Part shown: piece after piece, positions 9,092 through 18,700 of the stretch
Layout of the letters: each line of letters opens with the position of its first letter
How positions within the stretch are numbered: position 1 is the stretch's first letter
Source of the DNA: CAXBNB01 sp040151475
GTDB taxonomy: Bacteria; Bacteroidota; Bacteroidia; Cytophagales; Cyclobacteriaceae
DNA: 64,000 nt
NCBI RefSeq assembly: GCF_040151475.1
Contig: NZ_JBDKWG010000130.1
Span: 1-64,000 of the forward strand
Direction of reading: 5' to 3'
Position numbers and translations under genes: made by a program
The notes under the pieces: model-generated
Seen by the model: only the letters and a program-made list of their open reading frames with translations
Databases searched by the model: none
What the model was told of the DNA's origin: nothing

Positions 9092-9907
9092 TCAAACAGC
9101 TACATCGTTTTCTCTTAAAGCACTGTTTAAGGAAGTCTTTTTGTCTGTACTTTCTTTCCTTTTTCCTATGATCAAGGCGCAAGGCACGTTGTATATTCCC
9201 GCTGCAAATTCTTTAGCATAAGAGCCGGGAATTACCACAGACCTTTCCGGAACATAACCTTTGTATTCCACTGGTTCATCTCCCGTAATATCAATAATTT
9301 TAGAGCTTCCGGTAAGTGTGACATTAGCACCAAGCACAGCCTCTTTGCCAATCCTCACTCCTTCTACTACGATACATCTCGAACCAATAAAGGCATTGTC
9401 TTCTATGATCACAGGAGCAGCCTGCACAGGCTCCAAAACACCACCAATACCAACCCCACCACTAAGATGAACCCCGGTACCAACCTGGGCGCAACTGCCC
9501 ACAGTTGCCCAGGTATCCACCATCGTTCCGGCATCTACATAAGCTCCAATATTTACATAACTCGGCATCAGTATTACACCTTTGGACAGGTAAGCACCAT
9601 AGCGGGCAACTGCATGAGGAACAACCCTGATTCCTAATTTATCATAGTCAGTTTTCAAGGCCATTTTATCATGAAACTCAAAAGGCCCCACTTCTATTTT
9701 TTCCATTTTTCTTATTGGGAAATAAAGGATCACAGCCTTCTTCACCCAGTCGTTTACCTGCCATCCGTCAGCCACTGGTTCTGCACACCTTAGCCTGCCT
9801 TTATCCAATTCTTCAATTACGTATTCGATAGCTTCTTTTACTTCTGTTTTTTCAAGTAGGGATCTGTCCTCCCAAGTTTTTTCAATCAGTTCTCTTACGT
9901 CACTCAT
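9092..9907 (-). CDS. dapD: 2,3,4,5-tetrahydropyridine-2,6-dicarboxylate N-succinyltransferase
   Basis: A 271-aa protein of standard DapD length. It has an N-terminal helical domain (about 1-90) and a left-handed parallel beta-helix made of hexapeptide repeats (about 100-235), with the family blocks GAYVDAGTMVDTWATVGSCA and GGVLEPVQAAPVIIEDNAFI. It transfers succinyl from succinyl-CoA to tetrahydrodipicolinate in lysine and meso-diaminopimelate synthesis, a cytosolic and normally essential step. It stands alone, without other dap genes. The ATG at 9907 is the only sensible start. Confidence 0.97.
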   Translation of the reverse strand: MSDVRELIEKTWEDRSLLEKTEVKEAIEYVIEELDKGRLRCAEPVADGWQVNDWVKKAVILYFPIRKMEKIEVGPFEFHDKMALKTDYDKLGIRVVPHAVARYGAYLSKGVILMPSYVNIGAYVDAGTMVDTWATVGSCAQVGTGVHLSGGVGIGGVLEPVQAAPVIIEDNAFIGSRCIVVEGVRIGKEAVLGANVTLTGSSKIIDITGDEPVEYKGYVPERSVVIPGSYAKEFAAGIYNVPCALIIGKRKESTDKKTSLNSALRENDVAV

Positions 9908-10009
9908 GTGTTTTCAATATGCTTTAATGTACAGCGAAATTAAGTACTTTTAAAACAAATTTCCTGCTGACCATTTCCTAATTTGGAAATTCAATATAAT
10001 TACCTGAGT

Positions 10010-11134
10010 ATGTCGCAAAAGACCATTGCCATTATTTCAACTTTAAAACCTGTAAATGACATCAGGTCTTATGAAAAAATGGCCAGAAGTCTGGCATCAA
10101 AAAGCACACATTCCATTACTCTTATAGGATCTGATTCTCAAAATTATAAAGAGGATAAAGAAGAGAAAAACATCCATTTCCAACCACTACCTAAGTTCGA
10201 TCGCTTAGGCATCAAGAGGTTTTTCATACCGTGCATTATTCTCAAAAAATTAATTAAATTAAAACCTGAACTCATAATAGTTAATACACCTGAATTATTG
10301 ATAGTTAGTACGATAAACCAAATATTATTTGGCGGCAAAATAGTGTATGATTTGCAGGAAAACCACTACAAAAATCTTATCCACCAACACAATTACCCTC
10401 CGGTAATCAAGCACATTATAGGTTACCTGATCAGGCTAAAAGAAGTACTCCTCTCCCCTTTCGTTGATTATTTTATACTAGCCGAAAAGGGATATGTAAA
10501 GGAACTGGGATTTATAAAAAAACGATTTACTATAGTAGAAAATAAAACCATTGTCAAAAACAAAATTGAAAGACCTAAAGAGGTGAAAAGAAAAATGCAA
10601 TTCCTTTTCACTGGCAACATTTCTGAGAACAGTGGAGTCTTTACTGCAATAGATTTTTATAGGAAAATTCACAATTGTATCCCGGAAACAAAACTTGTTA
10701 TAATAGGTCATTCCCCCTCTCATGCATTTCTAAAAAAACTCAAAACTTCAACTGACATTAATATAGAATTGATCGCCTCAACTACGCCTGTCAGTCATTC
10801 AAAAATAGTAGAACAAATTGCCAGTTCGGACTTTGGAATCGTCTCCTATAATGTGAATCCAAGCAACGAAAATTGTATGCCGACAAAGGTATTTGAGTAC
10901 CTCGCTTATGGACTGCCAATCATCAGCCAATCCGGAACAATATGGACTGAATACGCATCAGGATTCAACGCTTGTGTATCTGTTGATTTCAAACAATTTG
11001 GAGAATCCGAAATAGCAGGACAACTCGTTAAATTCCATAAATCATTTACCTATAAAAATATTCCGGAAGTGAGATGGGAAACAGAGGAAAATAAGTTTGT
11101 TAATTTGATCAATGCGTTACTCAACCCTCAATAA
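10010..11134 (+). CDS. GT4-like glycosyltransferase
   Basis: A protein of about 374 aa with GT-B architecture. The N-terminal Rossmann half opens with KTIAIISTLKPVNDIRSYEK and contains IVNTPELL and VYDLQENHY. The C-terminal half has MQFLFTGNISENSGV, LVIIGHSPS and FEYLAYGLPIIS, the last being the donor-sugar binding signature of family GT4. It should transfer a sugar from a nucleotide-sugar to a surface glycan or lipid; acceptor unknown. I prefer the ATG at 10010 over the in-frame TTG at 9983 because the conserved fold begins right after it. It is divergent from dapD and stands alone. Confidence 0.8.
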   Translation: MSQKTIAIISTLKPVNDIRSYEKMARSLASKSTHSITLIGSDSQNYKEDKEEKNIHFQPLPKFDRLGIKRFFIPCIILKKLIKLKPELIIVNTPELLIVSTINQILFGGKIVYDLQENHYKNLIHQHNYPPVIKHIIGYLIRLKEVLLSPFVDYFILAEKGYVKELGFIKKRFTIVENKTIVKNKIERPKEVKRKMQFLFTGNISENSGVFTAIDFYRKIHNCIPETKLVIIGHSPSHAFLKKLKTSTDINIELIASTTPVSHSKIVEQIASSDFGIVSYNVNPSNENCMPTKVFEYLAYGLPIISQSGTIWTEYASGFNACVSVDFKQFGESEIAGQLVKFHKSFTYKNIPEVRWETEENKFVNLINALLNPQ

Positions 11135-11223
11135 TATAAGGCTTTGACTGTTCTGATTTCTATCCGGAATTTGATAATTATGTTTATATTACAAGAATAG
11201 AAATCTGATATATTAAGACGATA

Positions 11224-12441
11224 ATGGTTGAACTATTTGCTACTCCACTTCTCAAAGAATTACTACCTAAATTCAAGAATTTTTTAAAAGAAGAAATCCT
11301 GCCACAGGAAATAGAATTAATGAATACTCCCTTTCTCAAACTTGAAAATGGAATACTCAAAGAAAAACGTCAAAAAGCAAAAGATGCCGGATTATGGGCA
11401 CCTCACCTATCAAAAGAACATGGAGGCCTGGGTCTGACATTGATGGAATTTGCTATGGTAAGTGAAGCCTTGGCATGGACACCCTTTGGGCACTATATTT
11501 TCAATTGTCAAGCTCCTGATATCGGCAACATGGAATTGCTCGAAAAATATGCCAACCCAGACCTTAGAAATAAATATTTAAAACCACTTCAAAATGGTGA
11601 CATTAGAAGTTGCTTTTCCATGACCGAACCAGAACACGCCGGTTCTAATCCTACAATGATGAGTACATCTGCCGTTTTGGAGGGTGATGAATATGTCATT
11701 AATGGTCACAAGTGGTTTACTTCTTCTGCTGATGGGGCATCCTTTGCTGTGGTCATGGCGGTCACCAACAGCGACAACACCAACCCATACGAAAGAGCAA
11801 GTATGATCATTGTACCTACCGATAACCCAGGTTTCGAATTGATTAGGAATATTTCAATAATGGGAGAAACTGGAGAAGGGTACATCAGTCATTCTGAAGT
11901 GAAGTACAATAACTGCCGGGTATCAAAAAGTAATCTCATTCATACAGAAGGAACAGGTTTTCTACTTGCACAGGAAAGATTGGGATCAGGCAGAATCCAT
12001 CACTGTATGCGATGGATTGGTATAAGTGAACGAGCCCTTGATTTGATGTGCCAAAGAGCCGTATCCAGGAAAATTGGAGGCAACACCATGCTGGCACATC
12101 AACAAACTATACAAAACTGGATCGCTGAAAGCAAAGCTGAAATAAATGCAGCAAGACTAATGGTACTTCATACTGCACACAAGATTGAACATGAAGGAGT
12201 AAAAGCTGCAAGAGAGGAAATCTCAACCATAAAATTTTATGTAGCTGGAATATTGCAAAAAGTGCTGGATAGAGCCATACAAACCCATGGGGCTTTGGGT
12301 ATTACTGACGATACCGTTCTTTCCTGGTGGTACAGACACGAGCGTGGTGCCAGAATCTACGATGGGCCGGACGAGGTGCATAAATCAGTGTTAGCAAGAG
12401 GAATATTAAAAAAATATGGATTAGACATCAAAAAATCCTGA
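11224..12441 (+). CDS. Acyl-CoA dehydrogenase, ACAD10/ACAD11-type
   Basis: A 405-aa flavoprotein with the normal acyl-CoA dehydrogenase order: helical N-domain, beta-domain with CFSMTEPEHAGSNPT and the following NGHKWFTSSADGA, and C-terminal helical domain with RIYDGPDEVHKSVLAR. The GPDEVH ending is typical of the ACAD10/ACAD11 branch. It is followed by an APH-fold kinase and a 3-hydroxyacyl-CoA dehydrogenase. In human ACAD10/ACAD11 the kinase and dehydrogenase are fused and act on 4-hydroxyacyl-CoAs through a 4-phospho intermediate (established for the family). The same route here is inference. A short hairpin (12435-12449) overlaps the stop codon but has no poly-T tail. Confidence 0.9.
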   Translation: MVELFATPLLKELLPKFKNFLKEEILPQEIELMNTPFLKLENGILKEKRQKAKDAGLWAPHLSKEHGGLGLTLMEFAMVSEALAWTPFGHYIFNCQAPDIGNMELLEKYANPDLRNKYLKPLQNGDIRSCFSMTEPEHAGSNPTMMSTSAVLEGDEYVINGHKWFTSSADGASFAVVMAVTNSDNTNPYERASMIIVPTDNPGFELIRNISIMGETGEGYISHSEVKYNNCRVSKSNLIHTEGTGFLLAQERLGSGRIHHCMRWIGISERALDLMCQRAVSRKIGGNTMLAHQQTIQNWIAESKAEINAARLMVLHTAHKIEHEGVKAAREEISTIKFYVAGILQKVLDRAIQTHGALGITDDTVLSWWYRHERGARIYDGPDEVHKSVLARGILKKYGLDIKKS

Positions 12442-12543
12442 AACAGGATGTTTAAACATTGAAGTCAGTTTCTTTATGTAAACCGTTATTCTTTTCGACA
12501 CTGATGATATAAATTTAATAACAAAACCTAACCTACAATAAAA

Positions 12544-13629
12544 ATGAGCCTAAGAGACAGTATGAAGTTGATGGACAAGGCTTCCTCCATGATACGGAAA
12601 GAAGAAGAAATTAATAAACAAGCCTTACAATCCTATTTGCAAGACAACAACATAACTTCAGGTGACATCTCAATAGAACAATTTCAAAGTGGCTTTTCAA
12701 ACCTGACATACCTTATCCGGTGCAGAGAAGGTGAATACGTTCTCAGAAGGCCACCAAGAGGAGCAAATATCAAATCCGCTCATGACATGGGACGAGAGTT
12801 CAGGGTTTTATCCCTATTAAAACCAGTTTACAACAAAGTTCCCACTCCCACTATTTATTGTGAGGATCAATCCATTATTGGTGCTCCATTCTATCTGATG
12901 GAAAGAGTGAAGGGGATTATTCTGAGAAGCTCTCCTCCAAAAAACATGAGCCTCACCCCCAGCCTTATGCTATCAATATCAGAAAATGCAGTGGACAATC
13001 TGGCTGCTCTACATTCTCTTGACATTGAATCTACCGGGTTGATAGAACTGGGCAAACCAGAAGGATATGCCAAACGACAAGTTAATGGCTGGGTAGAAAG
13101 ATATGAGAAATCTAAAACAGACTTATTGCCTTCCATGGATGAATTGAGTACCTGGATAAAAGATCATGTACCTGAAGACAATCCTCCTACGATGATCCAC
13201 AATGACTACAAATATGACAACCTGATACTCTCATTGGAAAATCATTCAGAAATAAAAGCGGTATTAGATTGGGAAATGGCCACAGTTGGTGATCCTATGA
13301 TGGATTTGGGAACGGCTCTGGCCTACTGGTCGGAAATTGCGGACAGTTCGGCACTCAAACCCTTTAGTCTCACCTGGATGCCCGGTAATTTAAAACGTCA
13401 GGAAGTAATCGACAGGTATCAACTGCGAACTGGCAAAGAAGTGAATAATATCGTTTTCTACTATGCCTATGCATCATTCAAACTTGGAGTGATCTGCCAG
13501 CAAATTTACGCCCGGTATAAAAGAGGTTCAACCACTGATGCCCGATTTGCTAGCCTGATCGGAGTAGTCAATGCCTGCGGGCACAATGGAATGAAGGCCG
13601 TTGACAAAAACAGAATTAGCGGGTGGTAA
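12544..13629 (+). CDS. APH-fold phosphotransferase, ACAD10/11 kinase-domain-like
   Basis: A 361-aa protein of the aminoglycoside phosphotransferase (APH/ChoK) superfamily. It shows the lobe-1 segment FSNLTYLIRCREGEYVLRRP, the catalytic H219-N220-D221 loop (MIHNDYKYDNLIL) and the metal-binding D242-W243 (VLDWEMATVGDP). The RRPPRG motif and lipid-CoA gene context match the kinase domain of ACAD10/ACAD11 and of bacterial 4-hydroxyacyl-CoA kinases such as LvaA, not drug-resistance enzymes. The expected reaction is phosphorylation of the 4-hydroxyl of an acyl-CoA, but this was not tested for this protein. It lies about 100 bp after the dehydrogenase and 33 bp before the next gene, so the three are probably co-transcribed. 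Confidence 0.87.
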   Translation: MSLRDSMKLMDKASSMIRKEEEINKQALQSYLQDNNITSGDISIEQFQSGFSNLTYLIRCREGEYVLRRPPRGANIKSAHDMGREFRVLSLLKPVYNKVPTPTIYCEDQSIIGAPFYLMERVKGIILRSSPPKNMSLTPSLMLSISENAVDNLAALHSLDIESTGLIELGKPEGYAKRQVNGWVERYEKSKTDLLPSMDELSTWIKDHVPEDNPPTMIHNDYKYDNLILSLENHSEIKAVLDWEMATVGDPMMDLGTALAYWSEIADSSALKPFSLTWMPGNLKRQEVIDRYQLRTGKEVNNIVFYYAYASFKLGVICQQIYARYKRGSTTDARFASLIGVVNACGHNGMKAVDKNRISGW

Positions 13630-13662
13630 AGCATAATAAATTCAACAAATAGATTTCAGAAA

Positions 13663-14559
13663 ATGAACGAACTCAAAATAGAAGACATAAAAAAAGTACT
13701 TATTTTAGGAAGTGGCACATTAGGATTGAGAGTTGGATTACAGGCTGCAATATCCGGTTTTGATGTTTGCATATACGACCTTACCGATGAGATTCTTACT
13801 TCTACCCGGGTCATTCAGGGAAAATTACTGAAATCATTAACCAGAAATGGCATCATTGAAGAATCACAAATTCAAGAGGTACTGAGTAGAATCTCATACA
13901 CCACAGATCCTAAAATAGCTGCTCAAAATACCGACTTTATAAACGAATCCGTAACTGAGGACATCAATATCAAACAGCAGGTTTGGAAACAATTTGGAGA
14001 ACTATGTTCCAGGCATACCATATTTACAACCAATACTTCTTTTCTTCTTCCATCAATGTTCGCTGATTTCTCAGGAAGACCTGAAAGGTTTTGTGCTTTC
14101 CACTTTCATGACGTGTTTGTTGCCAACGTAGTGGATATCATGCCCCATCAGGGGACAGCACAATGGGTAATTGATCTCTTGTTTGAAATGGGAAAAAAAC
14201 TTAGACAAACTCCCGTATTGATCAAAAAAGAATCTCAGGGTTATATATTCAACTATATCCTCATGCACATTCTTACATCTTCAGGATCTCTTCTTGCCAA
14301 TGAAATAGGCACTATCCATGACATAGACAGATCCTGGATGGGAAATTTCAAAACTCCAATAGGACCATTCGGCATGTTGGATCAAATTGGACTAGATACC
14401 GCATGGCATGTATCTAAAAATTCAAACACACCAAAAAGTCTGGAATTCGCTACACTTCTTAAAACCTATATTGATCAGGGAAAACTTGGAATTAAAACAG
14501 GCGAAGGGTTTTACACCTATCCAAATCCTGAATATCAGAAAGAGGATTTTGTAATTTAA
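13663..14559 (+). CDS. 3-hydroxyacyl-CoA dehydrogenase family protein
   Basis: A 298-aa protein with an NAD-binding Rossmann start (KVLILGSGTLGLRVG, residues 11-25) and a C-terminal helical domain (GPFGMLDQIGLD, TGEGFYTYP) typical of the HAD/FadB-C fold. At the active-site block it reads HFHDVFVANVVDIMPH, with H147 and H149, and Asp158 where classical members place the Glu of the His-Glu pair (VEV). This looks like a subfamily feature, not damage. It would oxidise a 3-hydroxyacyl-CoA to the 3-keto form, fitting the beta-oxidation of 3-hydroxy isomers expected from the two upstream enzymes. Confidence 0.87.
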   Translation: MNELKIEDIKKVLILGSGTLGLRVGLQAAISGFDVCIYDLTDEILTSTRVIQGKLLKSLTRNGIIEESQIQEVLSRISYTTDPKIAAQNTDFINESVTEDINIKQQVWKQFGELCSRHTIFTTNTSFLLPSMFADFSGRPERFCAFHFHDVFVANVVDIMPHQGTAQWVIDLLFEMGKKLRQTPVLIKKESQGYIFNYILMHILTSSGSLLANEIGTIHDIDRSWMGNFKTPIGPFGMLDQIGLDTAWHVSKNSNTPKSLEFATLLKTYIDQGKLGIKTGEGFYTYPNPEYQKEDFVI

Positions 14560-14657
14560 ATCCAGAATAATAAAGGCTTTTCTTTCCCTCCAATAATGAT
14601 TTATTGTCAACAAGGGAACAATTCAAAAAAAGAAATAACTAGTTAGAAGGTATTCTT

Positions 14658-15788
14658 TTGAAAACAATACCCAATATTGATAACTTTGTTTGCATCATTA
14701 AAAGTTATATTTTGGATAAAGTTCTGGTAGCTATTGTACTCTTCTTAAGCACCACTGGTCTATTGGCACAATCGAACACTCCAAAGTATAGCAATGAATT
14801 TCTGGCTATAGGAGTAAATGCAAGAGCCATGTCATTATCCAATTCATTTACAGCGGTAGCTGACGATGTGACTTCCGGATACTGGAATCCTTCCGGTTTG
14901 GTGAACCTGAAATACGACTATGAAGGCAGTCTCATGCATGCCCAGTACTTTGCCGGGATTGCCAACTACGACTACCTTGGTTTTGCCACCAAAATAGATT
15001 CTGTAAGTACTCTGGGGATTTCCGTTATCCGGTTTGCAGTAGATGACATCCCTGATACCAGGTTTTTATACGATGCAAATGGTGCACTCAACTATGACAA
15101 TATCAACTTTTTCTCCGCAGCAGATTATGCCTTTTTATTCAGTTATGCCAGAAAACTAAACGTTTTGAAAGGTATAGACATAGGTGGCAATGTCAAAATA
15201 ATTCACAGAAATGCAGGAAATTTCGCCAATGCCTGGGGCTATGGCCTGGATGCTGGTATTCAAAAAAGATTCGATTCCTGGGGGCTAGGATTGATGGTGA
15301 AAGATCTAACAGGAACATTTAATGCATGGTCACACAATTCAGAACTACTGGTGGATGTATATGCACAGACAGGAAATGTGATCCCTGATAATTCTATAGA
15401 AATCACCTTACCCAGAGCCATCTTAGGTTGGTATAAAAAATGGTATTACAAACAATCATTTTCCATAATGACAACCTTAGATGTGGACTTTACTTTTGAC
15501 GGGCAAAGAAACACGTTGATTAGTTCAAACCCAGTATCTATCGATCCTCACGGAGGAGTTGAAATTGGATATGAAAGTAAGTTTTTCCTTCGTCTGGGAG
15601 CCGGACAATTTCAGGATGTCAAAAATTTTGACGGCTCAACATACAAGACTTTTCAACCAAATTTTGGTTTGGGAGTAGCTCTCAAAAACGTTGAAATAGA
15701 TTATGCCCTTACAGACATAGGCGATCAGGCGGAATCACCATATTCTCATGTTATATCTTTAAAAGCAGGATTCAATGATAAAAAATAA
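14658..15788 (+). CDS. porV: Type IX secretion outer-membrane protein PorV
   Basis: A 376-aa (or shorter) outer-membrane beta-barrel of the PorV/LptO family. The mature start SNEFLAIGVNARAMSLSNSF is followed by TAVADDVTSGYWNPSGLV, the signature of the family. PorV shuttles substrates from the SprA/Sov translocon to the PorU sortase complex. No ATG is available upstream of the signal peptide. The reading frame opens at TTG 14658, but a TTG at 14712 would place a normal signal peptide (LVAIVLFLSTTGLLAQ) directly at the N-terminus and is probably the true start. The stop overlaps the next gene, the sortase, by 14 bp, which supports the call. Confidence 0.9.
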   Translation: MKTIPNIDNFVCIIKSYILDKVLVAIVLFLSTTGLLAQSNTPKYSNEFLAIGVNARAMSLSNSFTAVADDVTSGYWNPSGLVNLKYDYEGSLMHAQYFAGIANYDYLGFATKIDSVSTLGISVIRFAVDDIPDTRFLYDANGALNYDNINFFSAADYAFLFSYARKLNVLKGIDIGGNVKIIHRNAGNFANAWGYGLDAGIQKRFDSWGLGLMVKDLTGTFNAWSHNSELLVDVYAQTGNVIPDNSIEITLPRAILGWYKKWYYKQSFSIMTTLDVDFTFDGQRNTLISSNPVSIDPHGGVEIGYESKFFLRLGAGQFQDVKNFDGSTYKTFQPNFGLGVALKNVEIDYALTDIGDQAESPYSHVISLKAGFNDKK

Positions 15789-18700
15789 GTCCATCCTGCT
15801 ATTGATCACAATCTGTATCTTATTTTGTGGAAGACCCTATGCACGACAAAATTTCGGCAATGAATGGATCAACTATAACCAACAATATTATAAAGTAAGT
15901 ATTGCAGAAGACGGGATTTACCGTATAACTTTTGATCAACTCAATAATATTGGATTTCCCGTCAATACAATTGACCCAAGAAGAATTCAGATTTTTTATA
16001 AAGGAATTGAACAAGCCATTTACATAGAAGGGCAGCAAGATTTGAAATTTGATACTTCCGACTTCATTGAATTTTATTGCAAAAAAAATGACGGTACTTC
16101 TGACACGGAATTGTATGTAAGTCCAGAAGCCCAACCTCACTCCTACTACAATTTATTTTCCGACTCATCCGCCTATTTTTTGACTTATAAATTATCAGCA
16201 GAAAATGGAAAAAGAATGACTTCCTTTTTCGAGAACAACGTGGGTAGCCTGCCTGCAGAAGTGAGCTTTGATCAGGAAATACTTGATCTATTCGTGTCAA
16301 GTTATCATGAAGGTGAAAGTTATGGATCTACCAATGAAATTGTACTGAGCCAATACGACAAGTATGAAGGATGGACAGGCACTTATGCTTCACGTGGGCA
16401 ATCTTTAAATCATACCATTCAAAATATAACAAATACTTCCCAAACAGGAAACAAACCTCAGCTTCAGGTGTTGCTTGCAGGTGGAAACAACAATGCGCAC
16501 AACGCTGAAATATTTGTAGGTACATCCACAACTTCCCTTCGAAGTTTGGGCAGTGTAAGCTTTGATAAAGATGAAAACTATTTATTTACCAGTGATGTTG
16601 AATGGAGTGATGTATCAGGATCAGGAGAATTGGCTGTTAGAGCAACAATAAATGGGGTGAATGGAGCCGCAGACCGAATGGCATTTTCATTTATCCGACT
16701 CATATATCCTCACAATTTTGATCTTGCCAATCAAGACAATCGAAAACTCATTCTCAAAGAAAATGCAGGAGGAAAATCTTTTCTTAGAGTCTCTAATCCT
16801 CCAGCCAATAGTTCCTTGTGGGACATAACTAACTCCAATAGCCCTATCCGAATTGGTATAAATACTACTTTCAACGAGCTAACAGCAGTAATACCAAATA
16901 CAGCACAAAGCAAAAGCCTTTATTTACAAGCTCAAAAATTAAGCCCTCCGAAAATTGAGCAGGTAACTTTTCAACAGATTAGTCCGACAAACTATGATTA
17001 CCTGATAATTTCCAACGAGCTACTGAGAAAAAACACAACAACCGGAAACCCCGATCCGGTAAAAGCCTACAAAGACTATCGGGAAAGTACGGATGGTGGA
17101 GAATACGATGTATTATTGATCAATATAGATCAGATATACAATCAGTTTAATTATGGATTACCTTCTCCTCTTGCCATCAGGAAGTTTTGTGACTTCATGC
17201 TCAATGGTGGACAACCAAAACATTTATTCCTAATAGGTCGAGCAACAAACAACAGCTTTGATTTTTACAGAAAAGACCCTGAAACTTCAGACGCCACTAA
17301 TTTCGTCCCTACATTCGGTCATCCCGGCTCTGACATAGCCTTTACTGCCGGACTAGATGGAACAACACTGGATGAAGCCATTGCCACAGGCAGGATCAAC
17401 GCAAAATCTCCTGACGAGGTAGAAGCCTATTTAAACAAAGTAATAGAAAGCGAAAATTTGGTGTACAATGAATTGTGGCACAAAAACATCATCCATTTAA
17501 CGGGAGGGCAAAATGAATCTGAATTGGCACGTTTTCGTTCTTATGGCAATGAATTTAAAAATACAGCAGAAGGCCCACTACTGGGTGGGCTGGTTTCTCA
17601 AACGAGTAAAAAAACCAATGATGCTGTTGAATTTTTGAATATTACCAAAGAAATTAATGAAGGAGTTGGACTGATAACATTCTTTGGACATTCTGGAGCA
17701 AGTGTTACGGACATTGAAATTGGTATAGTTTCCGATCCCAAATTTGGGTACAGTAACAAGGGTAAATACCCCATTTTTATTATAAACGGCTGTAATGCAG
17801 GAGATTTTTTTGGCACCAATGAATCATTTGGTGTGGACTGGATTCTTACACCAGACTTAGGAGCTTTGGGGTTTATGGCACACAGCAGTCTGGCCTTTTC
17901 TAATAACCTCAGAAACTACACAAATCTATTTTACACTGTTGCTTTTGCCGAAGAAGAGTTTTTCGGCAAAACACAAGGAGAAATAAAAAAAGAAGTATCA
18001 AAACGATATGCCGCAAATTTCGGAACAAGCGCATTTAGTGCCTCCCAAATCCAACAATTTATATTGCAAGGAGATCCCGCAGTTAAAGTCTTTGCTGCGG
18101 ACAAACCGGATTTTGACATAGTCAACGATAATATCAAAACAGCAACTTACGACGGTTCTCCTCTTCTCTCAGAGGTAGATTCATTTTATGTTGATATTGA
18201 TATAAAAAATTATGGAAAATATGACTCAAATCCACTTTTGGTCTCCATAAAAAGAACTCTGCCTAACGGATCTCAAACCGTATATGGCCCGGAATTATAC
18301 GATCCCATATTGCGTCAGGATACTATTCGATTCAAAATTGACAATCAAATCGAAGGAGTGGAAGGCAACAATACCTTTCAAATAATACTTGATGAAAGTG
18401 ACCTTATCGATGAAATGGACGAAACCAACAATACCGCCAGTTTTGGTCTCTTTATGGCATCCGGTAGCACTTTCAATATCCTGCCTCAAAATTATTCCAT
18501 CATCAATAGTACTATTGTAGATTTCATCTTCCAGTCCACTGATCTCTTATCAGGAAATCGTGATTTTTTGCTGGAAATTGATACCATAGCTAAATTCAAC
18601 AGCTCATTCCTAATCCAACAGCCGGTAACAGAAAATGTTGTAGCCAAAGTGCCCATCGACTTAGAAAGTAATGGAGCTATCCCAAATGAAACTGTAGTTT

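Noticed and set aside
12544..13629. Aminoglycoside resistance kinase
   Set aside because: APH fold, but gene context and RRPPRG block match acyl-CoA-related kinases, not drug-modifying enzymes.
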